NCBI RefSeq assembly: GCF_000020365.1
Contig: NC_012108.1
Coordinates: 992,001-1,056,000, forward strand
From: Desulforapulum autotrophicum HRM2
Lineage (GTDB): Bacteria; Desulfobacterota; Desulfobacteria; Desulfobacterales; Desulfobacteraceae
Length of the DNA stretch: 64,000 nt
Reading direction: 5' to 3'
Part shown: positions 10,006 to 18,240 of the stretch, piece by piece
Layout: each line of letters opens with the position of its first letter
Numbering within the stretch: position 1 is the first letter of the stretch
Program-made: the position numbers and the translations under genes
Notes under the pieces: generated by a model
Database searches by the model: none
Seen by the model: only the letters and a program-made list of their open reading frames with translations
What the model was told of the DNA's origin: nothing

Positions 10006-11545
10006 CCTTCAGTATTTTCCCGGAGCCCGTTTTGGGAAGTTCATTTACAAACACTATCTTTTTGGGAACCTTGAATCCTGCCAGGTGCTTGCGGGTGTGA
10101 TCCATGAGTTCCTGTTCTGTGACTCGGGCATTCTGGCGGAGAACAACCACGGCTTTTGGAACCTCTCCCCAGCGTTCATCTGCCATTCTGATTACAGCAC
10201 ATTCCAGGACATCGGGATGGGTGTATATGGCATTTTCCACCTCCACGGAGCCGATGTTTTCACCACCGGAGATGATGATATCCTTTGCCCTGTCCACAAT
10301 CAGGATATAGCCTTCACTGTCCACACAGGCAAGATCTCCGGTGAAAAAATAGCCGTTCTGAATGGCCTGCTCTGTTTCAAGGGGCATTTCCCAGTATCCC
10401 TTCATTACATTGTCTCCACTCACGAGAATCTCTCCCACACTGACGCCATCCCAGGGGACATCCTGTCCGTTTTCATCAACCACCCTGAGATCAACACCGA
10501 TTACTTCAAGGCCCGTCCTTGTTATGAATTCCAGACGTTCCTTCTGGGGATTATCGGTCAAGGTGGATTTCAAGTGGCCCACTGTGAGAAGGGGGGTGGT
10601 TTCTGTGAGGCCATACCCTGAAACGTAACGGCACCCGAGTTTCTCCATCATCCGTTCTGCATTGGCAGGAGACATGGGTGCACCGCCAACCATTATCCAT
10701 TCAAGGGCTGAAAGGTCATAGTTTCCTATTTCAGGCACATCCAGAAGGAAATTGATCATGGTGGGAACCATCATGGCCGCAACCACCCGTTCCCTTGCCA
10801 TGGTTGCAAGTACCTCACGGGGGACAAAGGTTCGCTGCATCACGTGGCACCCTCCCTGGAAGGTGACCGACCAGATAAAAAAAGCATCGGCAAGGTGAAA
10901 CAGGGGAGCAATATGGTGCCAGGTGGTGGCATCGTCAATCTTAAAACTGATAATGGTGGTCAGGGCATTGGCGTAGATGTTTCTGTGGGTCAGCTCAACC
11001 CCCTTGGGCCGGCCCGTGGTTCCGCTGGTGTAATAAAGATTAAGCGTGGCGTTTTCATCAACAATTTTATCGGTGACAGACTCGGAGCTTGCCGAATCCA
11101 TGAGGGATTCATAGGTGTTGGTGATCCAGGATTCCGAAGCTTCACCTTCGGCGATAAACCAGTGTTTTACCGTTGAAACACGTCTGCTGACCCGTTCCAT
11201 GATGGGTTTGAAATCCCGATGAAAGATAACTGCTTCAGCCCTGGAATTCTCAAGGATATAGGCATACTCGTCCTCGGAAAGCCTGATGTTCAGGGGCGAA
11301 AGAATTCGCCCGGACAGGCTGGCGCCAAAATAGAGTTCCATGTAGCGATGGGTGTTGTAGTCGACCACTGCGATCCGGGCGTCCGGCTCAAGACCAAGGT
11401 CCTCAATGGCATGGACCACACGGTTTACCCGCTGTTGAACCATCCTGTAGGTCAGGCGAATTTCACCATCCACAACGGCAGTCTTGTCTGCATAAAGCTT
11501 GACGGCTCGCTTGAGAATACGAGCGGGTGTCATGGGTACTTGCAT
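9983..11545 (-). CDS. Long-chain fatty acyl-CoA ligase-like AMP-forming enzyme
   Basis: This is a 520-residue member of the adenylate-forming family. It activates a carboxylic acid with ATP to an acyl-AMP and then to an acyl-CoA. Core motifs in order: YYTSGTTGRPKGVELTH at about 171-187 (phosphate loop), GYGLTETTPL near 315 (adenine site), YFFTGDLACVDSEGYI near 405, DRAKDIIISGGENIGSVEVE near 425, and the C-terminal catalytic lysine in PKTGSGKILK. The substrate cannot be read from sequence; this subgroup usually takes medium- or long-chain acids. It is monocistronic, convergent with msrAB. The ATG used at 11545 is followed by an in-frame ATG four codons later and has aaggaga upstream. Confidence 0.87.
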   Translation of the reverse strand: MQVPMTPARILKRAVKLYADKTAVVDGEIRLTYRMVQQRVNRVVHAIEDLGLEPDARIAVVDYNTHRYMELYFGASLSGRILSPLNIRLSEDEYAYILENSRAEAVIFHRDFKPIMERVSRRVSTVKHWFIAEGEASESWITNTYESLMDSASSESVTDKIVDENATLNLYYTSGTTGRPKGVELTHRNIYANALTTIISFKIDDATTWHHIAPLFHLADAFFIWSVTFQGGCHVMQRTFVPREVLATMARERVVAAMMVPTMINFLLDVPEIGNYDLSALEWIMVGGAPMSPANAERMMEKLGCRYVSGYGLTETTPLLTVGHLKSTLTDNPQKERLEFITRTGLEVIGVDLRVVDENGQDVPWDGVSVGEILVSGDNVMKGYWEMPLETEQAIQNGYFFTGDLACVDSEGYILIVDRAKDIIISGGENIGSVEVENAIYTHPDVLECAVIRMADERWGEVPKAVVVLRQNARVTEQELMDHTRKHLAGFKVPKKIVFVNELPKTGSGKILKVKLREKS

Positions 11546-11644
11546 GGGTGTCTCCTTTATGGGGTGGTTTGGGATAGAAGCTGAAAAGCAACAAAAAAAC
11601 TGTTTCAGTTTTAAAATCTAATGTCAAGGGCTTTTGATCTTAGG

Positions 11645-11800
11645 GGCTCAGATGTAAATAATTCCACAAATATGGTGCAGGATTTCAGCTCGTATTCAAG
11701 GCGTATCAAAGGGAGCATATTGAAATATGTGCCCTTTGATGCAACGCAGAAGACGAGCTGAATGACAAGCAAGATTGTGGAATTATTTATTTCTGAGTCC
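11645..11800. repeat. Long palindromic element, copy 2 (type I, divergent stems)
   Basis: This lies in the 446-base gap upstream of the PAS-GGDEF gene, where no other feature is visible. The terminal inverted repeat AAATAATTCCACAA/TTGTGGAATTATTT is perfect over 14 bp and extends outward to CTCAGA/TCTGAG. Internal stems are TTCAGCTCGT/ACGAGCTGAA, TCAAAGGG/CCCTTTGA and CATAT/ATATG. The invariant bits CAAGGCG, GGAGC, a TAC/TAT core, GTG and GCAACGC occur in the same order as in the copy at 4113-4291, while the stems differ by paired changes. Confidence 0.75.
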
Positions 11801-11991
11801 TTTAAATCACCACCATTGACTGGGGTGGTTAAATGCGTCGGGATCTGTCAGTTCGCATTTGTTTCAAGGTTTCAGAGCTTGTGGATTAGGTGGACAATGG
11901 CCCCACTTTATGCTACCCCTTGAGGGTTATGGGAATTATAGAATAGTGTTTGTTGAAGACATTTGAATGGAAAGCTATAGAGGGCTAATTT

Positions 11992-13303
11992 ATGTTCTTT
12001 CATGGTACTCACAAGGAATTAACTGAGTCCATCGAAGCTATCGGTGCTGGTTTTGCCATTTATGAGCATATTCCAGGAAATGACAGTTTTGTTTTGATAA
12101 GTTGTAATAATCTTTACGAGGAACTTCTTGGTAAAGCCAAGAACGAGGCATTTGGTCTAAATCTGATGTCGATTTTTCCACGCTATGTTGAACGACCCAT
12201 AACCGAAAGTTTCAGGCTCTGCAAAACAGAACAAGTGGCGCTTGAAGGAGAAATTATGATCGAATACAAGGGCGAAGAACGGTATTGGCGTTCGATCATT
12301 TCTCCAATTCTGGAAACAATAAATGGTGAGTTCAGAATTATCCAAACCTGTGTCGAGATAACTGAAAAGAAGATTCTGGAGCGAAAACTTTCGCTCAGCA
12401 TGAAGCGTTTTGAGGCCGTTGTTCAATCAGCCTATGATGGAATCATCACCATTGATGCGAATCAAAATGTCAAACTCATTAACAACGCCGCCAGGCAGAT
12501 CTTTGGCTACAGTGCTGAAGAAATCATAGGCGGGCCTTTGGTTCATTTCCTGCCCCAGAAGTTCAGGGAGAAGCATGTCGGATATGTTGAAGGGTTCAAG
12601 AACTCCCGGGTGGATTCCCGTCCCATGCAGACACGGGCTGCAGTGCGTGGCATCCGAAAGGACGGCAGGGAAATTCCAATTGAGGTGACGATATCAAAGA
12701 TCCGCGTTGAAGACAGTATGGAAATGACTGCGGTAATTCGGGATATTTCAGAAAAGAACAAACTCATGGAAGAGTTGCTCATTGCGTCCCGTGAAGATTC
12801 TCTAACAAATCTTTTCAACAGAAGACATTTTACGGAGATTCTGAGCAGTGAAATCCTCAGGTTCAAACGATTTGAACATGAATGTTGTCTTTTAATGCTG
12901 GACATTGACCACTTCAAGCAAATAAACGATACATTTGGTCACGAGGCCGGAGACAAGGCCTTGAAAGAACTTGCAAAGACACTAACGCAGACAGTTCGTG
13001 AAACCGACTTTGTGGGTCGATGGGGGGGGGGAAGAATTCATGGTTCTTTTGCCGGAAACCAGACTTTCAGCCGCAGCAAAGGTCGCCGAGAAGATAAGAA
13101 TCAACATCGGAGCCATGGAAATTTTGACCGACGAAGGTGATATGTGTTTTACCGTGTCCATTGGCGTTCAGGAGTACAACGATGATACGCTCTCCCTGGA
13201 CGAATTTGTAAAAAGAGTTGATAAGTGTCTGTATGTTGCCAAAGGGAACGGCAGAAATTGTGTTTCCGATACTATGGAACATAAAACCGACAGATTCATC
13301 TGA
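11992..13303 (+). pseudogene. PAS-PAS-GGDEF diguanylate cyclase, frameshifted at a G10 tract
   Basis: The first frame (11992-13140) encodes two PAS domains (about residues 10-130 and 135-255; the second has YDGIITIDANQNVKLINNAARQ) and then the start of a GGDEF domain (DSLTNLFNRRHFTEIL, LLMLDIDHFKQINDTFGHEAGD, VGRWGG). The frame is lost in ten consecutive G at 13022-13031, exactly at the catalytic signature. With nine G it would read GRWGGEEFMVLLPE and run on to 13303 through FTVSIGVQEY and DKCLYVAKGNGRN, a normal GGDEF C-terminus. The intact protein would make cyclic di-GMP in response to a PAS-bound signal. As written it is inactive, unless the tract slips during replication, transcription or translation. 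A sequencing error is the simple alternative. Confidence 0.85.
13022..13031. repeat. Homopolymeric G10 tract inside the GGDEF active-site codons
   Basis: Ten G in a row follow cgat. Nine are needed to keep the GGEEF reading frame. Such tracts are prone to slippage and can switch genes on and off. Confidence 0.9.
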
Positions 13304-13345
13304 TTGTCGATGCCGGCTGATTCCCAGTCTACACAAACAAAGATT

Positions 13346-14014
13346 ATGAAGAAAAAGATCTATAAGGTAGCAAGACAAGTAAATCCTTTAAAGGGGTATG
13401 CAGATTGGGATGCCTCCCCATGGAAAGCCATTTTACCCCGGCGGATTGGTAATTACATGGGTAATCAACCCGGTCATTTTCCTATAGCAGAGGTGAAGAT
13501 TGCCTACGATGACATGGCCATTCACGTGATGTTCCGCGTTCAAGACCGATTTGTCAGGGCTGTTGCCCCGGAGGATCAGGGAAAGGTCTGGGAAGATAGC
13601 TGTGTTGAGTTTTTTTTTACGCCTGGTTCGGATCTGTCCACAGGCTATTTCAACCTTGAGATGAATTGCGGCGGTACCATGCTGTTCCATTTTCACCCGG
13701 GGACAGGCAAGGAGAAAATTGTAATTCCAAAGCGTGAATGCACCAAAATCTGGCGGATGCACTCATTGCCGACCATTGTTGATCCGGAAATTCATGAACC
13801 TGTCACCTGGACCCTTGCCTATGAACTCCCCCTGGCCGTGTTAAAAAAATACTGCCGGGTGGTCATGCCTGGGCCTAGGGCTACATGGCGGGCAAATTTT
13901 TACAAATGTGCTGACAAGACATCACATCCCCACTGGTTGACATGGTCGCCGGTTGATTTTGCAAAACCTAATTTTCATCTTCCCCGGTACTTTGGTATAT
14001 TGGAATTCCAGTGA
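13346..14014 (+). CDS. Carbohydrate-binding family 9-like protein
   Basis: This is a 222-residue protein of the CBM9-like/DOMON-type beta-sandwich group, seen in DWDASPWKAILP, VKIAYDDMAIHVMFRVQDR, VWEDSCVEFFFTPG, GYFNLEMNCGG and WRANFYKCADKTSHPHWLTWSPV. The pattern is typical of stand-alone bacterial CBM9_2-type proteins whose ligand is usually unknown. No signal peptide is visible, so it is probably cytoplasmic. Earlier in-frame starts exist at 13304 (TTG) and 13310 (ATG). The ATG at 13346 is preferred because family-like sequence begins directly after it. It follows the broken GGDEF gene closely. Confidence 0.7.
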   Translation: MKKKIYKVARQVNPLKGYADWDASPWKAILPRRIGNYMGNQPGHFPIAEVKIAYDDMAIHVMFRVQDRFVRAVAPEDQGKVWEDSCVEFFFTPGSDLSTGYFNLEMNCGGTMLFHFHPGTGKEKIVIPKRECTKIWRMHSLPTIVDPEIHEPVTWTLAYELPLAVLKKYCRVVMPGPRATWRANFYKCADKTSHPHWLTWSPVDFAKPNFHLPRYFGILEFQ

Positions 14015-14183
14015 TGCCCGGCATCCGCTGTACCGTATAAACATCTCAAAAACAAAATAATACCATAGTGCCGGGCCTTTTGCTTTGACGGGCCCGAACC
14101 CTTGACAATAAAACGGTGTCAGGTTTACACTCTTTACCAAAGTATCAGACGTGCAGATCTGACCCTAATACAAAGGAGGCGCG

Positions 14184-14687
14184 ATGAAGGTAATCTTGGT
14201 CATGGCAATGACCCTTGACGGGAAAATAGCAAGGGATTCCAATCATTCGGCCGACTGGACTGGGAAGGACGATAAGAAAAAATTTGTCGAGATAACCAAA
14301 AGGGCCGGAGCCATGATCATGGGATCTAAAACCTTTGACACTATTGGAAGGGCCTTGCCGGGTCGGAAAAATATTGTCATGACCCGGAACCGGTCACGGA
14401 AAAGCGATGGGAATCTTATCTTTACGGATCAACCACCGGATTTGATCTTAAAGGGGCTTGACCGGGAGGGATTTAGCGAGGTTGCCCTCATCGGTGGTAC
14501 CCAGATCAATTCGTTGTTTGCCCAGGCAAATCTCATTGACGAGATTTTTGTTACCGTGGTTCCGATTTTTTTTGGCAGGGGTCTTTCCCTGTTTGACTGT
14601 GAGATGGATAACCAGCTTGAGCTTCTCGGAACAGAGATCATTTCTGACCAATCCCTGGTGTTGAGGTATCGGGTCAAGAAAAAGTGA
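14184..14687 (+). CDS. Dihydrofolate reductase / RibD C-terminal-like reductase
   Basis: This 167-residue protein has the DHFR-fold pattern of the RibD_C family: MKVILVMAMTLDGKIARDS at the N-terminus, MIMGSKTFDTIGRALPGRKNIVMTR in the middle, EVALIGGTQINSLF and DEIFVTVVPIFFGRGLSLF near the end. Proteins of this kind use NADPH. Some are true dihydrofolate reductases, others reduce pteridine or riboflavin intermediates, and many are uncharacterised. Length fits a single-domain DHFR. The ribosome site aaaggagg precedes the ATG. It stands alone, with no folate or riboflavin genes nearby. Confidence 0.75.
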   Translation: MKVILVMAMTLDGKIARDSNHSADWTGKDDKKKFVEITKRAGAMIMGSKTFDTIGRALPGRKNIVMTRNRSRKSDGNLIFTDQPPDLILKGLDREGFSEVALIGGTQINSLFAQANLIDEIFVTVVPIFFGRGLSLFDCEMDNQLELLGTEIISDQSLVLRYRVKKK

Positions 14688-15058
14688 TTTTGAAGGAGCC
14701 CAGGGGTATCTGCCAGGTCCATATTAGGGTCAGTGGAATGGTGGTGATGAATCCTTTGGGCTTAGGCCCATGAACAAAGCTAAAATTCGAGATTTATCGT
14801 CCGGGTTTTGTTGAAATATGTATTTTGTTTTGATAAAGTAAGAAGTTTAATGTCTTTTGCTGTGTCTGCTTTTAGGGGAAAATGTTCTCCAGCGGGGATG
14901 AAATATCATTATTTTCTCCTTGATTTTGTTGGTTTTTTCTGGTTATTGTCATTTACTAAAAACAGATGCAGGTTAAAAAGAGGCTGTTCTTTTTTGATTG
15001 AATTGGTTTCATAATAATATTTGCATTTATATGCCGGTATTTATGTCAGGAGGTTCGA
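14688..15058. other. Intergenic gap before nfnA
   Basis: This 371-base AT-rich stretch has no convincing gene. A 68-codon frame in it has no ribosome site and an atypical composition. It probably carries the promoter of nfnAB, but no clear -35/-10 pair can be assigned. The ribosome site caggagg at its end belongs to nfnA. Confidence 0.5.
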
Positions 15059-15886
15059 ATGTTTAAGATAGTGAATCGTGAAGAGATGGCCCAGGGCACC
15101 ATCATACTTAACGAGATTGAGGCACCGCGTATTGCCCGAAAGGCTAAACCAGGTCAATTTGTCATTATCCAATCCCATGAAAAGGGAGAAAGAATTCCCC
15201 TGACCATGGCCGATGTGGATCCAGACAAGGGAACCATCACCATTATTTATATGGTGGTGGGTAAATCCACGGCTTCGTTTAGCAAAATGGCAGTCGGAGC
15301 TGAATATTTTGCCGTGATCGGTCCCCTGGGCAAGGCAACCCATATTGAGAAAAGGGGCAAAGTGGTTTGTGTGGGCGGTGGAACCGGCATTGCCGTTCTC
15401 CATCCCATTACCCGGGCCTTGAAAGAGGTGGGTAACCATGTGACCACTATCCTTGGCTCCAGGAACAAGGATCTTCTTATCCTTGAAGACAAGATGAAAA
15501 AGGCATCCGACGTCCTCCACATCTGTACGGATGACGGGTCCAAAGGCCATCACGGCTTTGTGACTGATGTGTTAAAAGATGTCCTTGCAAAGGATGATAT
15601 CAGTCTGGTGGTGGCAATCGGACCCGTACCCATGATGAAATTTGTCTCGTCCATTACAAAAGAAAAGGGAGTCGAAACCCTGGTCAGTCTCAATCCCATC
15701 ATGGTGGACGGAACAGGCATGTGCGGTGGTTGTCGTGTCTCAGTTGGTGGTGAGACCAAGTTTGCCTGTGTTGACGGCCCTGAGTTTGACGGGCATAAGG
15801 TCGATTATGATGAGCTCTCCAAACGTCTCCGGGCCTACCAGGAAGATGAAAAAAAGAGCCTAGAACAATTTGAAAAAAAAGCGTAG
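15059..15886 (+). CDS. nfnA: NfnA/SudB: small subunit of NADH-dependent ferredoxin:NADP+ oxidoreductase
   Basis: This 275-residue FAD/[2Fe-2S] protein is of the ferredoxin-NADP reductase fold. It shows the FAD-side motif IPLTMADVDPDKGTITIIYMVVGKST, an NAD-binding GGGTGIAVLHPI, and a C-terminal iron-sulfur segment DGTGMCGGCRVSV followed by FACVDGPEF, matching the Asp/Cys-ligated cluster of NfnS proteins. Together with the next gene it catalyses electron bifurcation: NADPH drives reduction of both NAD+ and ferredoxin, or the reverse. This is a cytoplasmic redox hub in anaerobes, first named sulfide dehydrogenase. nfnB follows after 18 bases, so they form one operon. Confidence 0.92.
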   Translation: MFKIVNREEMAQGTIILNEIEAPRIARKAKPGQFVIIQSHEKGERIPLTMADVDPDKGTITIIYMVVGKSTASFSKMAVGAEYFAVIGPLGKATHIEKRGKVVCVGGGTGIAVLHPITRALKEVGNHVTTILGSRNKDLLILEDKMKKASDVLHICTDDGSKGHHGFVTDVLKDVLAKDDISLVVAIGPVPMMKFVSSITKEKGVETLVSLNPIMVDGTGMCGGCRVSVGGETKFACVDGPEFDGHKVDYDELSKRLRAYQEDEKKSLEQFEKKA

Positions 15887-15904
15887 TTCCGATATACGGA
15901 GGAT

Positions 15905-17317
15905 ATGATGGCAGTTAAAGAAAAAAAACAAGCGGTGCCAAGGGTGAAAATGCCTGAGCAGGCACCCGAAGTCCGGCGCCGAAATTTTAAAGAAGTACCC
16001 CTGGGACTGACCGATGAGATGGCCATGACAGAGGCGTCGCGTTGTCTCCAGTGCAAAAAACCGGCCTGTGTGGAAGGGTGTCCGGTATCCGTGGATATTC
16101 CAGGTTTTGTCCATCTCATTGCCGAGGGTGATTTTGCAGGTGCTGCAGAACGTCTGTGGCAGAAAAATGCCCTTCCCGCCGTTTGCGGCAGGGTCTGTCC
16201 CCAGGAAGCCCAGTGTGAGGGGAACTGCATCCTTGGTAAAAAAGGGTCGTCCGTTGCCATTGGTTATCTGGAGCGGTTTGCCGCAGACAGGGCAAGGGAA
16301 CAGGGCGGAGGAGCCCTTCCTGAGGTGGCCGCGAAAACAGGGAAAAGGGTTGCCGTCATTGGTTCCGGACCTTCTGGACTTACCGTGGCAGGAGACCTTG
16401 TGGTCAAGGGCCATGATGTGAATATTTTTGAGGCCTTTCATAAGCCCGGTGGTGTTCTTGTCTACGGTATTCCGGAATTCAGGCTTCCCAAGGAGATTGT
16501 GGCATCCGAGGTTAAAACCCTTGAAAAGCTTGGGGCAAAGATAGAACTCAACAGCGTCGTGGGAACAACCATTACCATTGAAGAGCTTTTTGAGGAAGGG
16601 TTTGACGCTGTTTATGTGGGTGTGGGTGCGGGTCTTCCCCGGTTTATGGATCTCCCCGGCGAAAATCTCATCGGTGTATTTTCCGCAAATGAGTACCTCA
16701 CCCGGGCCAACCTGATGAAGGCCTATCTTTTCCCCGAATATGACACCCCAATTGCCAGGGGGAAAAACGTCGTGGTTCTCGGTGCCGGCAACGTTGCCAT
16801 GGATTCCGCAAGAACCGCCATGCGTCTGGGTGCTGAATCGGTCAAGATCGTTTATCGCCGTTCCAGGGAAGAGATGCCTGCAAGGGCTGAAGAGCTTCAC
16901 CACGCAGAAGAGGAGGGGATCGAGTTTGTTCTCCTGACCAATCCCACCCAGTTTTTCGGGAATGATGAAGGCCGCCTCGTCGGCATGGAGTGTCTTAAGA
17001 TGTCCCTTGGAGAACCTGATGCGTCGGGTAGAAGACGACCCCTTCCCATCGAGGGCTCTGAGTACCGGATCGACTGCGATCTTGTGGTGGTATCGGTCGG
17101 TGCAAAGGCCAATCCATTGTTGACCAACTCAACCCCTGGACTCGGCTTGAACCGCTGGGGTAACATTGTTGCCGATCCAGTTACCGGCAAGACCACCAAA
17201 AAGGGGGTATGGGCCGGAGGTGATATCGTCACGGGTATGGCTACGGTAATTCTTGCCATGGGGGCGGGCAGGGAAGCTGCCGATTCAATACATGATTACC
17301 TGACCCGGGGCTGGTAG
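15905..17317 (+). CDS. nfnB: NfnB/SudA: large subunit of NADH-dependent ferredoxin:NADP+ oxidoreductase
   Basis: This 470-residue protein belongs to the GltD-like family. The N-terminal iron-sulfur domain has CLQCKKPACVEGCPVSVDIPGF, then CGRVCPQEAQCEGNC, the usual ligands for two [4Fe-4S] clusters. It is followed by an FAD-binding VAVIGSGPSGLTVAGDL, an NADPH-binding VVVLGAGNVAMDSARTAMRLG and a terminal FAD loop GVWAGGDIVTGMATVILAMGAG. The length (about 465) matches NfnL. The pairing with nfnA distinguishes it from glutamate synthase small subunit, because no gltB-like large subunit is present. Two ATGs (15905 and 15908) follow the ribosome site cggagg. Confidence 0.93.
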   Translation: MMAVKEKKQAVPRVKMPEQAPEVRRRNFKEVPLGLTDEMAMTEASRCLQCKKPACVEGCPVSVDIPGFVHLIAEGDFAGAAERLWQKNALPAVCGRVCPQEAQCEGNCILGKKGSSVAIGYLERFAADRAREQGGGALPEVAAKTGKRVAVIGSGPSGLTVAGDLVVKGHDVNIFEAFHKPGGVLVYGIPEFRLPKEIVASEVKTLEKLGAKIELNSVVGTTITIEELFEEGFDAVYVGVGAGLPRFMDLPGENLIGVFSANEYLTRANLMKAYLFPEYDTPIARGKNVVVLGAGNVAMDSARTAMRLGAESVKIVYRRSREEMPARAEELHHAEEEGIEFVLLTNPTQFFGNDEGRLVGMECLKMSLGEPDASGRRRPLPIEGSEYRIDCDLVVVSVGAKANPLLTNSTPGLGLNRWGNIVADPVTGKTTKKGVWAGGDIVTGMATVILAMGAGREAADSIHDYLTRGW

Positions 17318-17362
17318 TTCCAGGTTTTGTTTTTATGGGGGGATAAGAGCCGGATATTAATT

Positions 17363-17388
17363 AAAGACTTGCCGTCTTTCGGTTCTTT
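17363..17388. terminator. Weak hairpin between nfnB and cooT
   Basis: AAAGAC/GTCTTT forms a 6-bp stem with a 5-base loop (17363-17379), followed by a pyrimidine-rich run. It lies between convergent genes. Confidence 0.4.
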
Positions 17389-17423
17389 TCCCTCTCTTCT
17401 TTTCCCCTCTTTCTTTCGGGTGT

Positions 17424-17612
17424 TTACTCTTCCGTGATATAGATCTTGTGATTGACCAGGGAAAGGGCGTCAATGTGGCCCTTGATGAATTTCTGGTCGC
17501 CAAAGATGCTGATCAGTCGGATTCCTCCCTCTTCAGGGGTTACAAGATCAACAGCTTCCATGACAAGGGTTTCCTTGTCCTTGTTTCGAATATATGCATT
17601 TGCTTCACACAT
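17424..17612 (-). CDS. cooT: CooT-family nickel-binding protein
   Basis: This 62-residue protein begins MCEANAYI and ends LVNHKIYITEE, the pattern of the small CooT family. In the known CooT, Cys2 binds nickel at the dimer interface and the protein helps deliver nickel to CO dehydrogenase; Cys2 is present here. IRLISIFGDQKFIKG is the family's middle strand region. A longer frame runs upstream, but the family always starts at MCE. The first codon overlaps the end of the DUF3842 gene by 8 bases, so the two are coupled. No CO dehydrogenase gene is within the window. Confidence 0.85.
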   Translation of the reverse strand: MCEANAYIRNKDKETLVMEAVDLVTPEEGGIRLISIFGDQKFIKGHIDALSLVNHKIYITEE

Positions 17613-18060
17613 TGATTGACTCCTTGGGTGTGTTGTTGAAATTTGCCAGGTGTGCATCGATGAGTTCATCCACAAGCTGGGGTAGAGGCGTGGATGCCAG
17701 GCCAACGATCTCGATGTGTTCCTGGGTCAGGGGAATAAGTATCTTTTTGGCAGGGGAAAGGGCGATGGCTTCAGCCATTTTTGGCGTGAGCTCTCCCATC
17801 ATGGCGTGGGGCATGATGATTCCCACCGTGCCGATGATGAGATCGGCCGTTCTCACGGTCTGAACAATGGCATTGACACCTGAGGCTCCCCGGTTGGCAT
17901 GGGATTTCAGCATTTGGGCCGTTGCAATGGCATTGGTGCCAAGGGCCAGCACTTCAACGGTTTCGCCAAAGCGATCCTTGATCTTGCGGATAATTGTCGA
18001 TCCGATGCCGCCCCCCTGACCGTCTATGACACAAATTCTGTATGTCGTTGCAGGTTTCAT
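17605..18060 (-). CDS. DUF3842 family protein
   Basis: This 151-residue protein opens with YRICVIDGQGGGIGSTIIRKIK, a nucleotide-binding-like glycine-rich turn typical of DUF3842, followed by LALGTNAIATAQMLKSHAN and GVNAIVQTVRTADLIIGTVGII. The function of the family is unknown. It occurs mostly in strict anaerobes. Here it is the first gene of a two-gene minus-strand operon with cooT, overlapping it by 8 bases, which suggests a role near nickel handling. No membrane segment or signal peptide is visible. Confidence 0.8.
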   Translation of the reverse strand: MKPATTYRICVIDGQGGGIGSTIIRKIKDRFGETVEVLALGTNAIATAQMLKSHANRGASGVNAIVQTVRTADLIIGTVGIIMPHAMMGELTPKMAEAIALSPAKKILIPLTQEHIEIVGLASTPLPQLVDELIDAHLANFNNTPKESINV

Positions 18061-18240
18061 GGTGTTTTTTTAGTCGGGTTTTGCTGGTTTGTCAAGGTCA
18101 AACAATCATTTCCGGGATTGGTGAACCCGTGGCAGGTTCCCAGCCGTGCCGGTTAGAAAAAGCTTGATTAAGCTGGCAAGTCATGTATAACCTGAAAGGT
18201 TTTAAACAGTTAAAATACGATATGGGTAATAGAGAATAGA

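Noticed and set aside
9935-10621. 228-codon plus-strand frame over the acyl-CoA ligase
   Set aside because: It is a shadow of the ligase gene; the opposite strand has all AMP-ligase motifs.
14808-15014. 68-codon frame upstream of nfnA
   Set aside because: No ribosome site, AT-rich composition and no protein-like pattern.
15860-16903. 347-codon minus-strand frame across nfnB
   Set aside because: It opposes a well-supported nfnB gene and has no recognisable motifs.
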